Assembly (NCBI RefSeq): GCF_000729995.1
Contig: NZ_JNFG01000024.1
Span: forward strand, 1-64,000
DNA: 64,000 nucleotides
From: Caballeronia sordidicola
GTDB lineage: Bacteria > Pseudomonadota > Gammaproteobacteria > Burkholderiales > Burkholderiaceae
Direction of reading: 5' to 3'
The translations under genes and the position numbers were made by a program. This document shows positions 1 to 9,586 of this stretch, one piece after another. Numbering within the stretch: the stretch's first letter is position 1; each line of letters begins with the position of its first letter. The notes beneath the pieces are model-generated. The model did not search any database and was not told where the DNA came from. It worked only from the letters and a program-made list of their open reading frames with translations.

Positions 1-72
1 TTTCAAGGCGAAGACCGCATTATATGTATGGGTTCCTCTCGGGGGCCCGGGGGTGGTGATTAGATACAGCCG

Positions 73-78
73 TATAAT
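73..78 (+). promoter_or_regulatory. possible -10 element for alaS
   Basis: TATAAT stands 89 bases upstream of the alaS ATG. No convincing -35 hexamer lies 16-18 bases before it, so this is only a candidate core promoter. Confidence 0.3.
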
Positions 79-166
79 CGACAATCCCATTTTGGCACCC
101 GGCCCTCGCGCGCAGCGACGAAAGTCAGAAGCGCCGCCGCCGTACAAAACAGCAGACCCGCACGCC

Positions 167-2791
167 ATGAAAGCCGCCGACATCCGCGAGAAATTCCTCA
201 AGTTCTTTGAATCGAAGGGCCACACGATCGTGCGCTCGTCCAGCCTCGTGCCGGGCAACGATCCCACGCTGCTCTTCGTGAACTCCGGCATGGTCCAGTT
301 CAAGGACGTCTTCCTTGGCACTGAGAGCCGGCCGTATTCGCGCGCCACGACCTCGCAGCGCAGCGTCCGCGCAGGCGGCAAACATAATGACCTCGAGAAC
401 GTCGGCTACACAGCCCGCCACCATACGTTCTTCGAAATGCTGGGCAACTTTTCGTTCGGCGACTATTTCAAGCGCGACGCGATCCACTATTGCTGGGAAC
501 TGCTGACCAAGGTCTACGGCCTGCCCGCCGACAAACTCACGGTCACGGTCTACCAGGAAGACGACGAAGCGTTCGCCATCTGGGAAAACGAAATCGGCGT
601 GCCGAAAGAACGGATCATCCGCATCGGCGACAACAAGGGCGCACGCTACGCATCGGATAACTTCTGGACCATGGGCGACACCGGCCCGTGCGGCCCGTGC
701 TCGGAAGTGTTCTACGACCACGGCCCGGAAATCTGGGGCGGCCCGCCGGGATCCCCGGAAGAGGACGGTGACCGCTTCATCGAGATCTGGAATCTCGTGT
801 TCATGCAGTTCAATCGCGACGTCCAGGGCAACATGACGAAGCTGCCCAAGCAGAGCGTCGATACCGGCATGGGCCTCGAACGCCTCGCCGCCGTGCTCCA
901 GCATGTGCACAGCAACTATGAGATCGACCTGTTCCAGACGCTGATCAAGGCCGCCGCTCGTGAAACAAACACGCCGGACCTCACCAACAACTCGCTGAAG
1001 GTGATCGCGGACCATATTCGCGCGTGCTCGTTCCTGATCGTCGACGGCGTGATTCCCGGCAACGAAGGCCGCGGTTATGTGCTGCGGCGGATCGTGCGCC
1101 GCGCCATCCGCCACGGCTACAAACTCGGCCGCAAGGGTGCGTTTTTCCATAAGCTCGTTGCAGATCTGGTCGAGGAAATGGGCACGGCCTACCCGGAACT
1201 CAAGGACGCGCAAACCCGCGTGACGGACATTCTGCGGCAGGAAGAAGAACGTTTCTTCGAGACGATCGAACACGGCATGTCGATGCTCGAAACCGAACTC
1301 GCCACGCTCGACGCCAAGGGCTCGAAGCAACTGGACGGCGAACTCGCGTTCAAACTCCACGACACGTTCGGCTTCCCGCTGGACCTGACCGCCGATGTTT
1401 GCCGCGAGCGCGGCATCACGGTCGACGAAGCCGCCTTCGACGAAGCCATGGCACGTCAGCGCGAACAAGCGCGCTCGGCAGGCAAGTTCAAGTCGGCGCA
1501 AGGCCTGGATTACGCGGGCGCCAAAACCACGTTCCACGGCTACGAAAACGAAATCTTCGACGACGCTAAAGTGGTCGCGCTTTACGTTGACGGTGCATCG
1601 GTGAAAGAGGCACAGGTCGGCCAGCAGGCCGTCGTCGTGCTTGATCACACGCCGTTCTACGCCGAATCGGGCGGTCAGGCAGGCGATCAGGGCGTGCTGG
1701 CGAACGCCGCGGTGCGCTTTGCAGTCGCCGATACCCTCAAGGTCCAGTCCGACGTCGTTGGACATCATGGCACGGTCGAACAGGGCACGCTGAAAGTGGG
1801 CGAGGTGGTGAAGGCGGAAATCGATACGGTTCGCCGTGTTCGCACCGCCCGCAATCACTCGGCCACGCACTTGATGCACAAGGCGCTGCGCGAAGTGCTC
1901 GGCAGCCACGTGCAGCAAAAGGGTTCACTCGTCGATCCGGACAAGACGCGCTTTGACTTCGCGCACAACGCGCCCATGACCGACGAGCAAATTCGTCGCG
2001 TGGAAGAAATCGTCAATTCCGAAGTGCTGGCCAACGCGCCGGGCATCGTTCGCGTCTTGCCGTATGACGAAGCCGTCAAGGGCGGCGCGATGGCGCTGTT
2101 CGGCGAGAAATACGGCGATGAAGTGCGCGTGCTCGACCTCGGTTTCTCGCGCGAACTTTGCGGCGGCACGCACGTGCATCGCACCGGCGATATCGGCTTG
2201 TTCAAGATCGTGATGGAAGGCGGGGTGGCGGCAGGGATTCGCCGCGTGGAAGCGATCACCGGCGACAACGCCGTGCGCTTCGTGCAGGAACTCGATGCGC
2301 GGATCAACGCGGCATCGGCAGTGCTGAAGGCGCAACCGTCCGAACTCACGCAGCGCATCACGCAGGTTCAGGAACACGTGAAGGCGCTGGAAAAGGAACT
2401 CGGCGCGCTGAAATCGAAGCTCGCGTCCAGCCAGGGCGACGAACTCGTGTCGCAGGCGGTTGAGATCGGTGGCATCCATGTGCTGGCGGCGCAGTTGCCG
2501 GGCGCGGACAGCAAGACGCTGCGCGAAACCGTCGATAAATTGAAGGACAAGCTGAAGAACGCAGCCATTGTTCTGGCAGCGGTCGATGGCGGCAAGGTCA
2601 GCCTGATTGCGGGCGTGACGGCGGAAGCATCGAAGAAGGTGAAAGCCGGTGACCTGGTGAACTTCGTCGCGCAGCAAGTCGGCGGCAAGGGCGGTGGACG
2701 GCCGGATATGGCGCAAGCTGGCGGTACCGAGCCGGAGAACCTGGCTGCGGCGCTGGCAGGCGTGAATGACTGGGTGAAGGGGAAGCTCTAA
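167..2791 (+). CDS. alaS: alanyl-tRNA synthetase
   Basis: Class II aminoacyl-tRNA synthetase that charges tRNA-Ala and hydrolyses mischarged Ser/Gly-tRNA-Ala in the cytosol. The frame is open from position 53, but the conserved N-terminus (MKAADIREKFLKFFESKGH) begins at the ATG at 167, giving 874 residues, the usual bacterial length. The catalytic domain (about 1-450) shows the motif 2 region (RHHTFFEMLGNFSFGDYF) and motif 3 (GMGLERLAAV). The editing domain carries the zinc-site HSATHLMH and CGGTH motifs. A coiled-coil and glycine-rich C-Ala domain (GGKGGGRPDMAQAGG) closes the protein. An intrinsic terminator follows. A separate AlaX-type editing protein is encoded at 54381. Confidence 0.98.
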   Translation: MKAADIREKFLKFFESKGHTIVRSSSLVPGNDPTLLFVNSGMVQFKDVFLGTESRPYSRATTSQRSVRAGGKHNDLENVGYTARHHTFFEMLGNFSFGDYFKRDAIHYCWELLTKVYGLPADKLTVTVYQEDDEAFAIWENEIGVPKERIIRIGDNKGARYASDNFWTMGDTGPCGPCSEVFYDHGPEIWGGPPGSPEEDGDRFIEIWNLVFMQFNRDVQGNMTKLPKQSVDTGMGLERLAAVLQHVHSNYEIDLFQTLIKAAARETNTPDLTNNSLKVIADHIRACSFLIVDGVIPGNEGRGYVLRRIVRRAIRHGYKLGRKGAFFHKLVADLVEEMGTAYPELKDAQTRVTDILRQEEERFFETIEHGMSMLETELATLDAKGSKQLDGELAFKLHDTFGFPLDLTADVCRERGITVDEAAFDEAMARQREQARSAGKFKSAQGLDYAGAKTTFHGYENEIFDDAKVVALYVDGASVKEAQVGQQAVVVLDHTPFYAESGGQAGDQGVLANAAVRFAVADTLKVQSDVVGHHGTVEQGTLKVGEVVKAEIDTVRRVRTARNHSATHLMHKALREVLGSHVQQKGSLVDPDKTRFDFAHNAPMTDEQIRRVEEIVNSEVLANAPGIVRVLPYDEAVKGGAMALFGEKYGDEVRVLDLGFSRELCGGTHVHRTGDIGLFKIVMEGGVAAGIRRVEAITGDNAVRFVQELDARINAASAVLKAQPSELTQRITQVQEHVKALEKELGALKSKLASSQGDELVSQAVEIGGIHVLAAQLPGADSKTLRETVDKLKDKLKNAAIVLAAVDGGKVSLIAGVTAEASKKVKAGDLVNFVAQQVGGKGGGRPDMAQAGGTEPENLAAALAGVNDWVKGKL

Positions 2792-2857
2792 GCGTTCAGT
2801 TGCGTTTCGGCGCGTTAAGGCTGCGTCTAGCCGATATGCGCTTCAAAGTTTTGAAAA

Positions 2858-2896
2858 AGCCCGTTCTCAAGTTGCGACAGAGAACGGGCTTTTTTT
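2858..2896 (+). terminator. intrinsic terminator after alaS
   Basis: A perfect 11-bp stem (AGCCCGTTCTC at 2858-2868 with GAGAACGGGCT at 2880-2890) encloses an 11-base loop and is followed by a T run. It starts 66 bases after the alaS stop. Confidence 0.92.
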
Positions 2897-3059
2897 CGTC
2901 CACGAGAAACGTGGTTGCGCCACGCCCTTGAACGGCGGATGCCGCCGCAAGCATCCATCCATGAAAACCGCAAGCAAAACGACAGGTACGGGACTTGCCA
3001 TTCAGTAGTCAGCGCAGGCACGAAGCCATGCGCGTCGACTTCAAAAAAGGATCTGTCTC

Positions 3060-3296
3060 ATGAATCGAAAACTCGTCACACTCGTCGCCGCTTCCTCGAT
3101 CTTCTTCGCCACGGGTACCGTCTATGCCAAAGGATGTCTGGAAGGCGCGGCGGTAGGCGGCGTGGCGGGGCACGTTGCAGGCAAGCACGGAGCGGTGGGC
3201 GCAGCCGGCGGTTGCGCAATCGGTCATCACGAAGCAAACAAGAAGGACAAGAAGGCACAGCAAGCAGCTGGATCTGATCAACCCGCTGCCAAGTAA
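3060..3296 (+). CDS. small secreted glycine-zipper protein, function unknown
   Basis: A 78-residue protein with a typical signal peptide (residues 1-22, cleavage after VYA). The mature part is a glycine-rich stretch with GxxxG-like spacing (GAAVGGVAGHVAGKHGAVG) flanked by two cysteines, then a lysine-rich hydrophilic tail. Glycine-zipper segments of this kind occur in small outer-membrane or periplasmic proteins of proteobacteria. An AAAAAAGGA stretch precedes the ATG, consistent with a ribosome binding site. The gene stands alone between alaS and ltaE. Two cysteines in the mature part could form a disulfide. No enzymatic motif is visible and I do not assign a function. Confidence 0.75.
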   Translation: MNRKLVTLVAASSIFFATGTVYAKGCLEGAAVGGVAGHVAGKHGAVGAAGGCAIGHHEANKKDKKAQQAAGSDQPAAK

Positions 3297-3426
3297 AAAC
3301 GCAAAGCGGTCAGGGAGCAGGCGGCAAACAGGTACGGCCACGGCAGTTATTAACGTCTCCGCGTGATGACGCACGAAACGTTAAAATGACGGCCACACTT
3401 ACCATCGCCCTGGCCACCCTGACCGC

Positions 3427-4461
3427 ATGCAACATTTTGCCTCCGACAACTACGCCGGCATCTGCCCCGAAGCGCTCACCGCGCTGATCGAAGCCAACAA
3501 CCGCGGCCACGAGCCGGCCTACGGCGACGATTCCTGGACCCAGGGCGTGTGCGACCGCATCCGCGACCTGTTTCAGACCGACTGCGAAGTCTTCTTCGTC
3601 TTCAATGGCACGGCGGCCAATTCGCTGGCGCTCGCGTCGCTCTGTCAGTCGTATCACTCAGTGATTTGCCACGAACTCGCGCACATCGAAACCGATGAAT
3701 GCGGCGGCCCCGAATTTTTCTCAGGCGGTTCGAAGTTGCTGACGGCGCCAGGTATCGACGGAAAGCTTACGCCGGATGCCATCGAAGCCATCGTCACGCG
3801 TCGCGCTGACATTCACTATCCGAAGCCCAAGGTCGTCACGCTGACGCAGTCCACTGAAGTGGGCACCGTCTACAGCGTGGAGGAAATCCGCGCTATCGCG
3901 GCGATCGCGAAACGCCGCCATCTGAAGGTGCACATGGACGGCGCGCGGTTCGCAAACGCGGTCGCTTCTCTGAATGTGCATCCGTCGGAGATCACGTGGC
4001 GCGCGGGCGTCGACGTGCTGTGTTTCGGCGGCACGAAGAACGGCCTTCCGGTCGGCGAGGCGGTGATTTTCTTCGATAAGGCGCTGGCCGTCGACTTTGC
4101 GTATCGGCTGAAACAGGCTGGGCAACTGGCGTCGAAGATGCGGTTTATCTCGGCGCCCTGGCTTGGCTTGCTCAATAACGATGTCTGGCTGCGCAACGCG
4201 CGTCATGCAAACGCCATGGCGCAATTGATGGCAGAGCGGCTGGAAGGCATACAAGGCGTCAAGGTAATGTTTAAACCGCAGGGGAATGCGGTGTTCGCCG
4301 AGCTGCCGCCGGCCGTTTCACAAGCGCTGCGCAACAAGGGCTGGAAGTTTTATCAGTTCATCGGCTCGGGCGGCTGCCGGCTGATGTGTGCGTGGGACAC
4401 GCTGCCGGAAACGGTGGAGCAGTTTGCCGCCGAGGTCCACGCGCTTTGCTCGGCCCACTGA
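3427..4461 (+). CDS. ltaE: low-specificity L-threonine aldolase
   Basis: PLP enzyme of fold type I that cleaves L-threonine or L-allo-threonine to glycine and acetaldehyde. At 344 residues it has the family's usual length. It opens with the SDNYAG signature, has the cofactor-phosphate region FNGTAANSLA, the HMDGARFANA segment carrying the PLP-ring aspartate, and the Schiff-base lysine in FGGTKNG (Lys204). The Nudix gene starts 36 bases downstream on the same strand, so the two may share a transcript. A beta-eliminating lyase annotation is the only realistic alternative. Confidence 0.93.
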   Translation: MQHFASDNYAGICPEALTALIEANNRGHEPAYGDDSWTQGVCDRIRDLFQTDCEVFFVFNGTAANSLALASLCQSYHSVICHELAHIETDECGGPEFFSGGSKLLTAPGIDGKLTPDAIEAIVTRRADIHYPKPKVVTLTQSTEVGTVYSVEEIRAIAAIAKRRHLKVHMDGARFANAVASLNVHPSEITWRAGVDVLCFGGTKNGLPVGEAVIFFDKALAVDFAYRLKQAGQLASKMRFISAPWLGLLNNDVWLRNARHANAMAQLMAERLEGIQGVKVMFKPQGNAVFAELPPAVSQALRNKGWKFYQFIGSGGCRLMCAWDTLPETVEQFAAEVHALCSAH

Positions 4462-4497
4462 CTCATCTGACCTTTTTGGATCCTCTGACCTCAGACC

Positions 4498-5028
4498 ATG
4501 ATCGAATACCATTTCTGTCCTCGCGATGCCAACAAGCTGGTCGAACGTGCCGATGTAAGCCATGAAGGCGGTCGCGTGCGACTCGCGTGTCCGGACCCGG
4601 AATGCGGCTTCGTGCACTGGAATAATCCGCTGCCGGTGGTCGCGGCGATCGTGGAGTACGAGGGCAAGATTTTGCTCGCGCGCAATGCCGCGTGGGTCGA
4701 AGGCATGTTCGCGCTGATCACGGGTTTTCTCGAGAACGGTGAGACGCCAGAGGAAGGCATCGCGCGGGAAGTGCTCGAAGAAACGTCGCTGGTCGCGCAG
4801 TCGGTGGAACTGGTCGGTGTGTACGAATTCATCCGCAAGAACGAACTGATCATTGCGTATCACGTGAAGGCGAACGGGACCATCAACCTGTCGCCGGAAT
4901 TGCTTGAGTATCGTCTGGTCGAGCCCGCGAAGCTCAGGCCCTGGCGCGCGGGAACCGGCCACGCCGTGGCTGAATGGATGCGCCGGCGAGGTCTGGCCGT
5001 GGAGTATGTGGACCGCCCGGGGCAGTAG
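4498..5028 (+). CDS. Nudix hydrolase with N-terminal zinc ribbon
   Basis: A 176-residue hydrolase of nucleoside diphosphates linked to another moiety. The Nudix box is clear (GFLENGETPEEGIAREVLEE, about residues 77-96), with the glutamates that bind Mg2+. The N-terminus has a short zinc-ribbon-like element (FCPRDA then CPDPECGF), as in NADH pyrophosphatase-like Nudix proteins. The protein is shorter than NudC and lacks its N-terminal domain, so the substrate cannot be named. It follows ltaE by 36 bases. Confidence 0.88.
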   Translation: MIEYHFCPRDANKLVERADVSHEGGRVRLACPDPECGFVHWNNPLPVVAAIVEYEGKILLARNAAWVEGMFALITGFLENGETPEEGIAREVLEETSLVAQSVELVGVYEFIRKNELIIAYHVKANGTINLSPELLEYRLVEPAKLRPWRAGTGHAVAEWMRRRGLAVEYVDRPGQ

Positions 5029-5136
5029 CAGGGCAGTAAGCGCTCAAACATGGCGTCCGCGCGGATTGACGGACTCCCGCCGGACTCCTAACATACCTGA
5101 CGCTTCACTTAACTGCGTCAACCGCGGACACACGCC

Positions 5137-6291
5137 ATGGCCTTCATCTTCTACGTCACCCACATCCACCTCGGTTACGACGCGCTCGCTATGCTCGACA
5201 GCGAATGCACGCGCGTCGGCATCAAGCGGCCGCTGATCATCACGGACAAAGGCGTCCTGGCCGCGGGGCTGGTGTCGCAAACCGTCCAGGCGCTGGACCT
5301 GGATGCGGGCGCTGTTCCCATCTTCGATGACACTCCGTCGAACCCGACCGAAGCGATGGTGATGAAAGCCGCCGCGCTGTACAAAAGCGAAGGCTGCGAT
5401 GGCCTGATCGCCGTGGGCGGTGGTTCGTCAATCGATCTGGCGAAGGGCGTCGCGATCATGGCGACCCATCCGGGGACGCTGACGGAATACGCGACCATAG
5501 AAGGCGGCAGCAACAAGATCACCGCTGAGGCTGCACCGCTGATTGCTGTTCCGACCACGTCGGGCACCGGCAGCGAAGTGGCGCGCGGGGCGATCATCAT
5601 TCTCGACGATGGCCGCAAGCTCGGCTTTCACTCGTGGCACTTGCTGCCAAAGTCGGCTGTCTGCGATCCGTCGCTGACGCTCGGCTTGCCACCCATGCTC
5701 ACCGCCGCTACGGGCATGGACGCGATCGCGCATTGCATCGAAACGTTTCTCGCCCCGGCGTTCAATCCTCCTGCAGACGGTATTGCGCTGGATGGGTTGG
5801 AGCGCGCGTGGGCATCGATTGAGCGGGCGACACACGATGGCCAGGATCGCGATGCACGCCTGAACATGATGAGCGCGTCCATGCAGGGCGCCATGGCGTT
5901 CCAGAAGGGTCTGGGTTGCGTGCATTCGCTGTCGCATCCGCTGGGTGGCTTGGTCGTGAACGGGCGCACCGGGCTGCATCACGGAACGCTGAATGCGGTT
6001 GTTCTGCCGGCCGTGCTGCGCTTCAACGAAAGCGCGCCGAGCGTAGTGGCGGACAAGCGTTTTGCACGCATGCGCCGCGTGATGAATCTCGCCGCCGATG
6101 CCGACATCGCCCAAGCCGTCCACGACATGACCGAGCGTCTCAGCCTGCCGACGCGCCTGTCGCAAATGGGCGTCGAGCAAGACATGTTCGACAAGGTGAT
6201 CAAGGGCGCGCTTGCTGATCATTGCCACAAGACCAATCCGCGCGAGGCGAGTGCGGATGATTATCGGCGGATGCTGCAGGAGTCGTTCTGA
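5137..6291 (+). CDS. iron-containing alcohol dehydrogenase (group III)
   Basis: A 384-residue NAD(P)-dependent dehydrogenase of the Fe-ADH family, interconverting an alcohol and an aldehyde or ketone. The N-terminal dinucleotide-binding domain has the GGGSSIDLAKG loop. The metal site is spread over the C-terminal half: GMDAIAHCIE, the HSLSHPLGG signature and GLHHGTLNAV supply the Asp/His ligands. Length is typical. The thioesterase begins 3 bases after the stop and the LIV-type transporter follows, so this enzyme probably heads a catabolic operon. The imported substrate cannot be read from sequence. Confidence 0.9.
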   Translation: MAFIFYVTHIHLGYDALAMLDSECTRVGIKRPLIITDKGVLAAGLVSQTVQALDLDAGAVPIFDDTPSNPTEAMVMKAAALYKSEGCDGLIAVGGGSSIDLAKGVAIMATHPGTLTEYATIEGGSNKITAEAAPLIAVPTTSGTGSEVARGAIIILDDGRKLGFHSWHLLPKSAVCDPSLTLGLPPMLTAATGMDAIAHCIETFLAPAFNPPADGIALDGLERAWASIERATHDGQDRDARLNMMSASMQGAMAFQKGLGCVHSLSHPLGGLVVNGRTGLHHGTLNAVVLPAVLRFNESAPSVVADKRFARMRRVMNLAADADIAQAVHDMTERLSLPTRLSQMGVEQDMFDKVIKGALADHCHKTNPREASADDYRRMLQESF

Positions 6292-6294
6292 TTC

Positions 6295-6732
6295 ATGAGC
6301 CGCCCTGTCCCAACGAAGCGCGCGGATTATCCGCATTTCCTGTCGATCGATACGCGCTGGTCCGATAACGATCTCTACGGCCACGTGAACAACGTGGTGT
6401 ACTACAGCTACTTCGATACTGTGGTGAACGAGTATCTGATCCGGCATGGCGCGCTTGATCTGCAAGCCGGTAAGACGATCGGGCTCGTGGTCGAAACGCA
6501 TTGCAGCTACTTCGCTTCGCTGGTGTTTCCTGAACGTATCCATGCCGGTCTGCGCGTGGCCCGGCTCGGCACCACGAGCGTGCATTATGAAGTGGGCATC
6601 TTCAGCGCCGAGTCGGAGCAACCCGCGGCGCAGGGGCATTTTGTGCACGTCTATGTCGATCGCGATACGCGCCGTCCGGTGCCGCTGCCGGAAGCGCTGC
6701 TTGCGGCGCTCAAGCCGCTCGTGAACGGTTAG
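6295..6732 (+). CDS. acyl-CoA thioesterase (hot-dog fold, 4HBT family)
   Basis: A 145-residue single hot-dog domain. The family motif DTRWSDNDLYGHVNNVVYYS at about residues 18-37 carries the catalytic aspartate and GHVNN helix of 4-hydroxybenzoyl-CoA and YbgC-type thioesterases, which hydrolyse acyl- or aroyl-CoA thioesters in the cytosol. It lies between the alcohol dehydrogenase (3-base gap) and the transporter permease (10-base gap), consistent with a catabolic operon. Specificity for an aromatic or short-chain CoA ester cannot be decided. Confidence 0.88.
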   Translation: MSRPVPTKRADYPHFLSIDTRWSDNDLYGHVNNVVYYSYFDTVVNEYLIRHGALDLQAGKTIGLVVETHCSYFASLVFPERIHAGLRVARLGTTSVHYEVGIFSAESEQPAAQGHFVHVYVDRDTRRPVPLPEALLAALKPLVNG

Positions 6733-6742
6733 TTCGCACAAC

Positions 6743-7696
6743 GTGACTTCGTTCGTTCAGTGGTTCGCGATCAACCTTCTGAATGGAGTGAGCGTCGGGT
6801 TGCTGCTGTTCATGCTGTCGGCAGGATTGACGCTGATCTTCAGCATGATGGGCGTCCTCAACTTCGCGCATGCGAGCTTTTATATGCTCGGCGCGTATGC
6901 GGGTTATGCGCTGGCGGCGCATGGGGGCTTCTGGTTTGCGCTGGTCGTTTCACCTTTGCTCGTTGGCGCGCTCGGCGGCTTGTTCGAGCGCTTTTTATTG
7001 CGCCGGATTGAGACGCGCGGTGCGCTCGCCGAACTGCTGCTCACGTTCGGCGCGGCTTATCTGATCGCTGAAGTCGTGAAGCTTGTCTGGGGTCTTGCGC
7101 CCATTAACGCCGTTGTTCCTCCCGCTCTCGATGGCCCGTTGTTCACGCTATACGGCGCCGCATTCCCGCGTTATCGCGCGTTCATGATGGGTGTGTCGCT
7201 GGCTATGTTGCTGGCCTTGTATGCGGCGCTGCGGGTCTCGCGGATAGGGCTCGTGTTGAGGGCCGCGCTCACCCACGCGGCGACTGTCGAGACGCTTGGG
7301 CACAACGTGCCGCGTGTCTTCACGATGGTGTTCGCGACCGGCACCGCGCTCGCTGCGCTCGCCGGTGTGATTGGTGCGCCGCTGTTCGTGATCGAGCCTT
7401 CGATGGCCGAGAACATCGGGCCTATCGTGTTTGTTGTCGTGGTCGTGGGTGGGCTGGGGTCGGTGGGCGGCGCGCTGGTCGCGTCTCTTTTGATTGGCTG
7501 TGTGCAGACGTTTGCCGTCGGAACTACGTTGTCGCTGGGTGGTATTGCCCGGTTTACCGGCGCTGTGTTGCCGCCTGCGTGGGCGTCGTTGAGCGTCGCG
7601 CAGATCGCGCCCGTGCTGCCGTATGTCCTGCTTGTCGCGATGCTCGCGCTGCGTCCACGTGGGCTATTCGGGCAGCGTGGCGACGACGATGTCTAA
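6743..7696 (+). CDS. branched-chain amino acid-type ABC transporter permease (LivH-like)
   Basis: A 317-residue inner-membrane permease with about eight hydrophobic segments. The N-terminal region (LNGVSVGLLLFMLSAGLTLI, then MGVLNFAHASFYMLGAYAG) is the hallmark of the LivH branch. Translation starts at a GTG at 6743. The next gene overlaps its 3' end by 8 bases, implying coupled synthesis with the LivM-like partner. No periplasmic binding protein gene accompanies the cassette. Families of this type also import urea, aromatic acids and other amides, so a branched-chain amino acid substrate is not assured. Confidence 0.92.
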   Translation: MTSFVQWFAINLLNGVSVGLLLFMLSAGLTLIFSMMGVLNFAHASFYMLGAYAGYALAAHGGFWFALVVSPLLVGALGGLFERFLLRRIETRGALAELLLTFGAAYLIAEVVKLVWGLAPINAVVPPALDGPLFTLYGAAFPRYRAFMMGVSLAMLLALYAALRVSRIGLVLRAALTHAATVETLGHNVPRVFTMVFATGTALAALAGVIGAPLFVIEPSMAENIGPIVFVVVVVGGLGSVGGALVASLLIGCVQTFAVGTTLSLGGIARFTGAVLPPAWASLSVAQIAPVLPYVLLVAMLALRPRGLFGQRGDDDV

Positions 7697-8849
7697 CGTA
7701 CCTCTCTCTTTGCGTCAGGCGCTTCCGTGGCTGCTTCTTGTGGCCGGTCTTGCGTTACCACCTATGTTCAGCTCACAAAGCTGGCTGCTCGCCTACCTCG
7801 CGCAAACCGCGACCATGATCGTGTTCGCGCTCTCGTTCAATCTGCTGCTCGGCGAGACGGGTTTGCTGTCTTTTGGGCACGCCGTATATGCCGGTCTCGG
7901 CGCGTTCGCTGCCGCGCACATCTTCAATCGATACTCCGTGCCGCTGCCCTTATTGCCATTGGTCGGTGGTCTTGCTGCGGGGCTCGTGGGAGCCGGATTC
8001 GGCTTCTTCTCAACGCGTCGCGCCGGCACGACCTTCGCAATGATCACGCTCGGTATCGGCGAACTGGTTGCAGCGGTTGTGTCGCTCGTGCCCGGAAGGT
8101 TCGGCGGAGAAGGCGGTATTTCCATCGACCGTGCGAGTGGTGCGCTATTCGCAGGCTTCAGTTTCGGTCCGGCGATTCAAGCCTATGCGTTGATCGCAAC
8201 GTGGTGCCTGATCGCGTGCGGCGCGATGTTCGTTTTCACGCGCACGCCGTTTGCACGCATTGCCAATGCGGTACGCGATAACCCCACGCGCGCGGCTTCC
8301 ATTGGTTTCGATCCGCGCCATGTCAGATACATCATGGTCGTCGCAGCCGCGTTTTTTGCCGGCATCGCGGGGACGCTGGGGTTAATCAATGTGGAGCTGG
8401 CGTCCTCGGAAAGCGTGGGGTTGGCGCGTTCGGGAAGCGTGTTGATCGCGGTGGTTATCGGCGGGACGTCCGGGTTCTTTGGACCTGTTGTCGGCGCCAT
8501 TGTGCTGACGTTTTTCAGCGTGGCGGTGGCTAGCGTCTCGGTCGCGTGGGTAGCGTATCTCGGACTGTTCTTCGTGTGGGTAGTGGTGGCAGCGCCCGAT
8601 GGGTTCGCTAAGTTCGTCGTTTCGCGCTGGCGTGATGGCTTTGTCTTGTGCGGCGTTTTAGCGTGGTTGCTGACCGTTGTAGTCGTCACCGAGATGGTCT
8701 ACACACTTCAGTTCGATCCCCATAACGATGGCCTCGCGCACATCCTTGGCTTTGCCTTCGACGGCAGGCATGTTGGCCCTTGGCTGATAGCGATTGCTAG
8801 TGCAGCCGTGGCGACGTTGCTCACGTATCGCGCGAGGAATCGGCCGTGA
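7689..8849 (+). CDS. branched-chain amino acid-type ABC transporter permease (LivM-like)
   Basis: A 386-residue permease. The frame is open from 7623, but the ATG at 7689 (MSNVPLSLRQALPWLLL) sits on the 3' end of the upstream permease in an ATGTCTAA overlap and is the better start. LivM hallmarks are visible: FALSFNLLLGETGLLSFGHA near residues 40-60 and ARIANAVRDNPTRAASIGFD before the last membrane segments. The C-terminus has an extra pair of hydrophobic segments. The stop overlaps the GTG of the following ATPase gene (GTGA). Confidence 0.92.
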   Translation: MSNVPLSLRQALPWLLLVAGLALPPMFSSQSWLLAYLAQTATMIVFALSFNLLLGETGLLSFGHAVYAGLGAFAAAHIFNRYSVPLPLLPLVGGLAAGLVGAGFGFFSTRRAGTTFAMITLGIGELVAAVVSLVPGRFGGEGGISIDRASGALFAGFSFGPAIQAYALIATWCLIACGAMFVFTRTPFARIANAVRDNPTRAASIGFDPRHVRYIMVVAAAFFAGIAGTLGLINVELASSESVGLARSGSVLIAVVIGGTSGFFGPVVGAIVLTFFSVAVASVSVAWVAYLGLFFVWVVVAAPDGFAKFVVSRWRDGFVLCGVLAWLLTVVVVTEMVYTLQFDPHNDGLAHILGFAFDGRHVGPWLIAIASAAVATLLTYRARNRP

Positions 8850-9586
8850 ACGTTGCGCTCGAACTCGCCCACATCACCAAACGTTTTGATGCAACGGAGA
8901 TCCTGCACGGCGTCGATCTGAGCATTCGCCAAGGCGAACGACATGCATTGATCGGGCCGAATGGCGCGGGTAAATCGACGTTGTTCGATTTGATTTCGGG
9001 GCGTGTGAAAGCAACGAGCGGTGTTATCAAGTTGAAGGGCGTCGACGTCACGGGCGTGCCGGCTCATCGGCTTGGCCGTGTTGGACTAGCAAGAAGTTTT
9101 CAGTCGACGAGCTTATTCACCGGTCTCACCGTGTTCGACAATATCCGCTGCGCCGTGCTTGGATCGCGCAGTGCATTGTTCAGGGATCGATGGGTGAGAT
9201 CGGCATCAATTGATCGGGACGTGGAATGCGTGCTCGACTCGACGGGTTTATCGACGCGTCGTGACGAGCTGGCCGCGAGCTTGAGCTACGCGGAACAACG
9301 CGCGCTCGATCTCGGCATCGCGCTTTCCACAGGCGCCGATGTTCTCTTGCTCGATGAACCCACCGCCGGCATGAATCGCGCGGAAGCCGCGCGTGCACTT
9401 GCGTTGATTCGCGAGACAACGCAAAGCAAGACGTTGTTGATCGTGGAGCACGATATGGAAGCAGTGTTCGCGCTCGCCGATCGCATTTCAGTGCTTGTGC
9501 AAGGCCGCATTATCGCGACGGGGACGCCCGCTGACATTGCTGCGGACCCAGCGGTTCGCTCAGCCTATCTCGGCGAAACACCATGA
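8846..9586 (+). CDS. ABC transporter ATP-binding protein (LivG-like)
   Basis: A 246-residue ATPase. Walker A is GPNGAGKST, the signature is a variant LSYAEQRALDLGIAL, Walker B is VLLLDEPTAGM, and the switch histidine lies in LIVEHDMEAVFALADR. The GTG start overlaps the stop of the LivM-like gene by 4 bases, and its own stop overlaps the LivF-like gene (ATGA), so the four subunits are translationally coupled. It would pair with the LivF-like ATPase to drive the two permeases. Confidence 0.93.
   Translation: MNVALELAHITKRFDATEILHGVDLSIRQGERHALIGPNGAGKSTLFDLISGRVKATSGVIKLKGVDVTGVPAHRLGRVGLARSFQSTSLFTGLTVFDNIRCAVLGSRSALFRDRWVRSASIDRDVECVLDSTGLSTRRDELAASLSYAEQRALDLGIALSTGADVLLLDEPTAGMNRAEAARALALIRETTQSKTLLIVEHDMEAVFALADRISVLVQGRIIATGTPADIAADPAVRSAYLGETP

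Noticed and set aside
125..1918. 597-codon open frame antisense to alaS
   Set aside because: It mirrors the GC-rich codon pattern of alaS, its product shows no recognisable domain, and alaS is unquestionable in the opposite frame.
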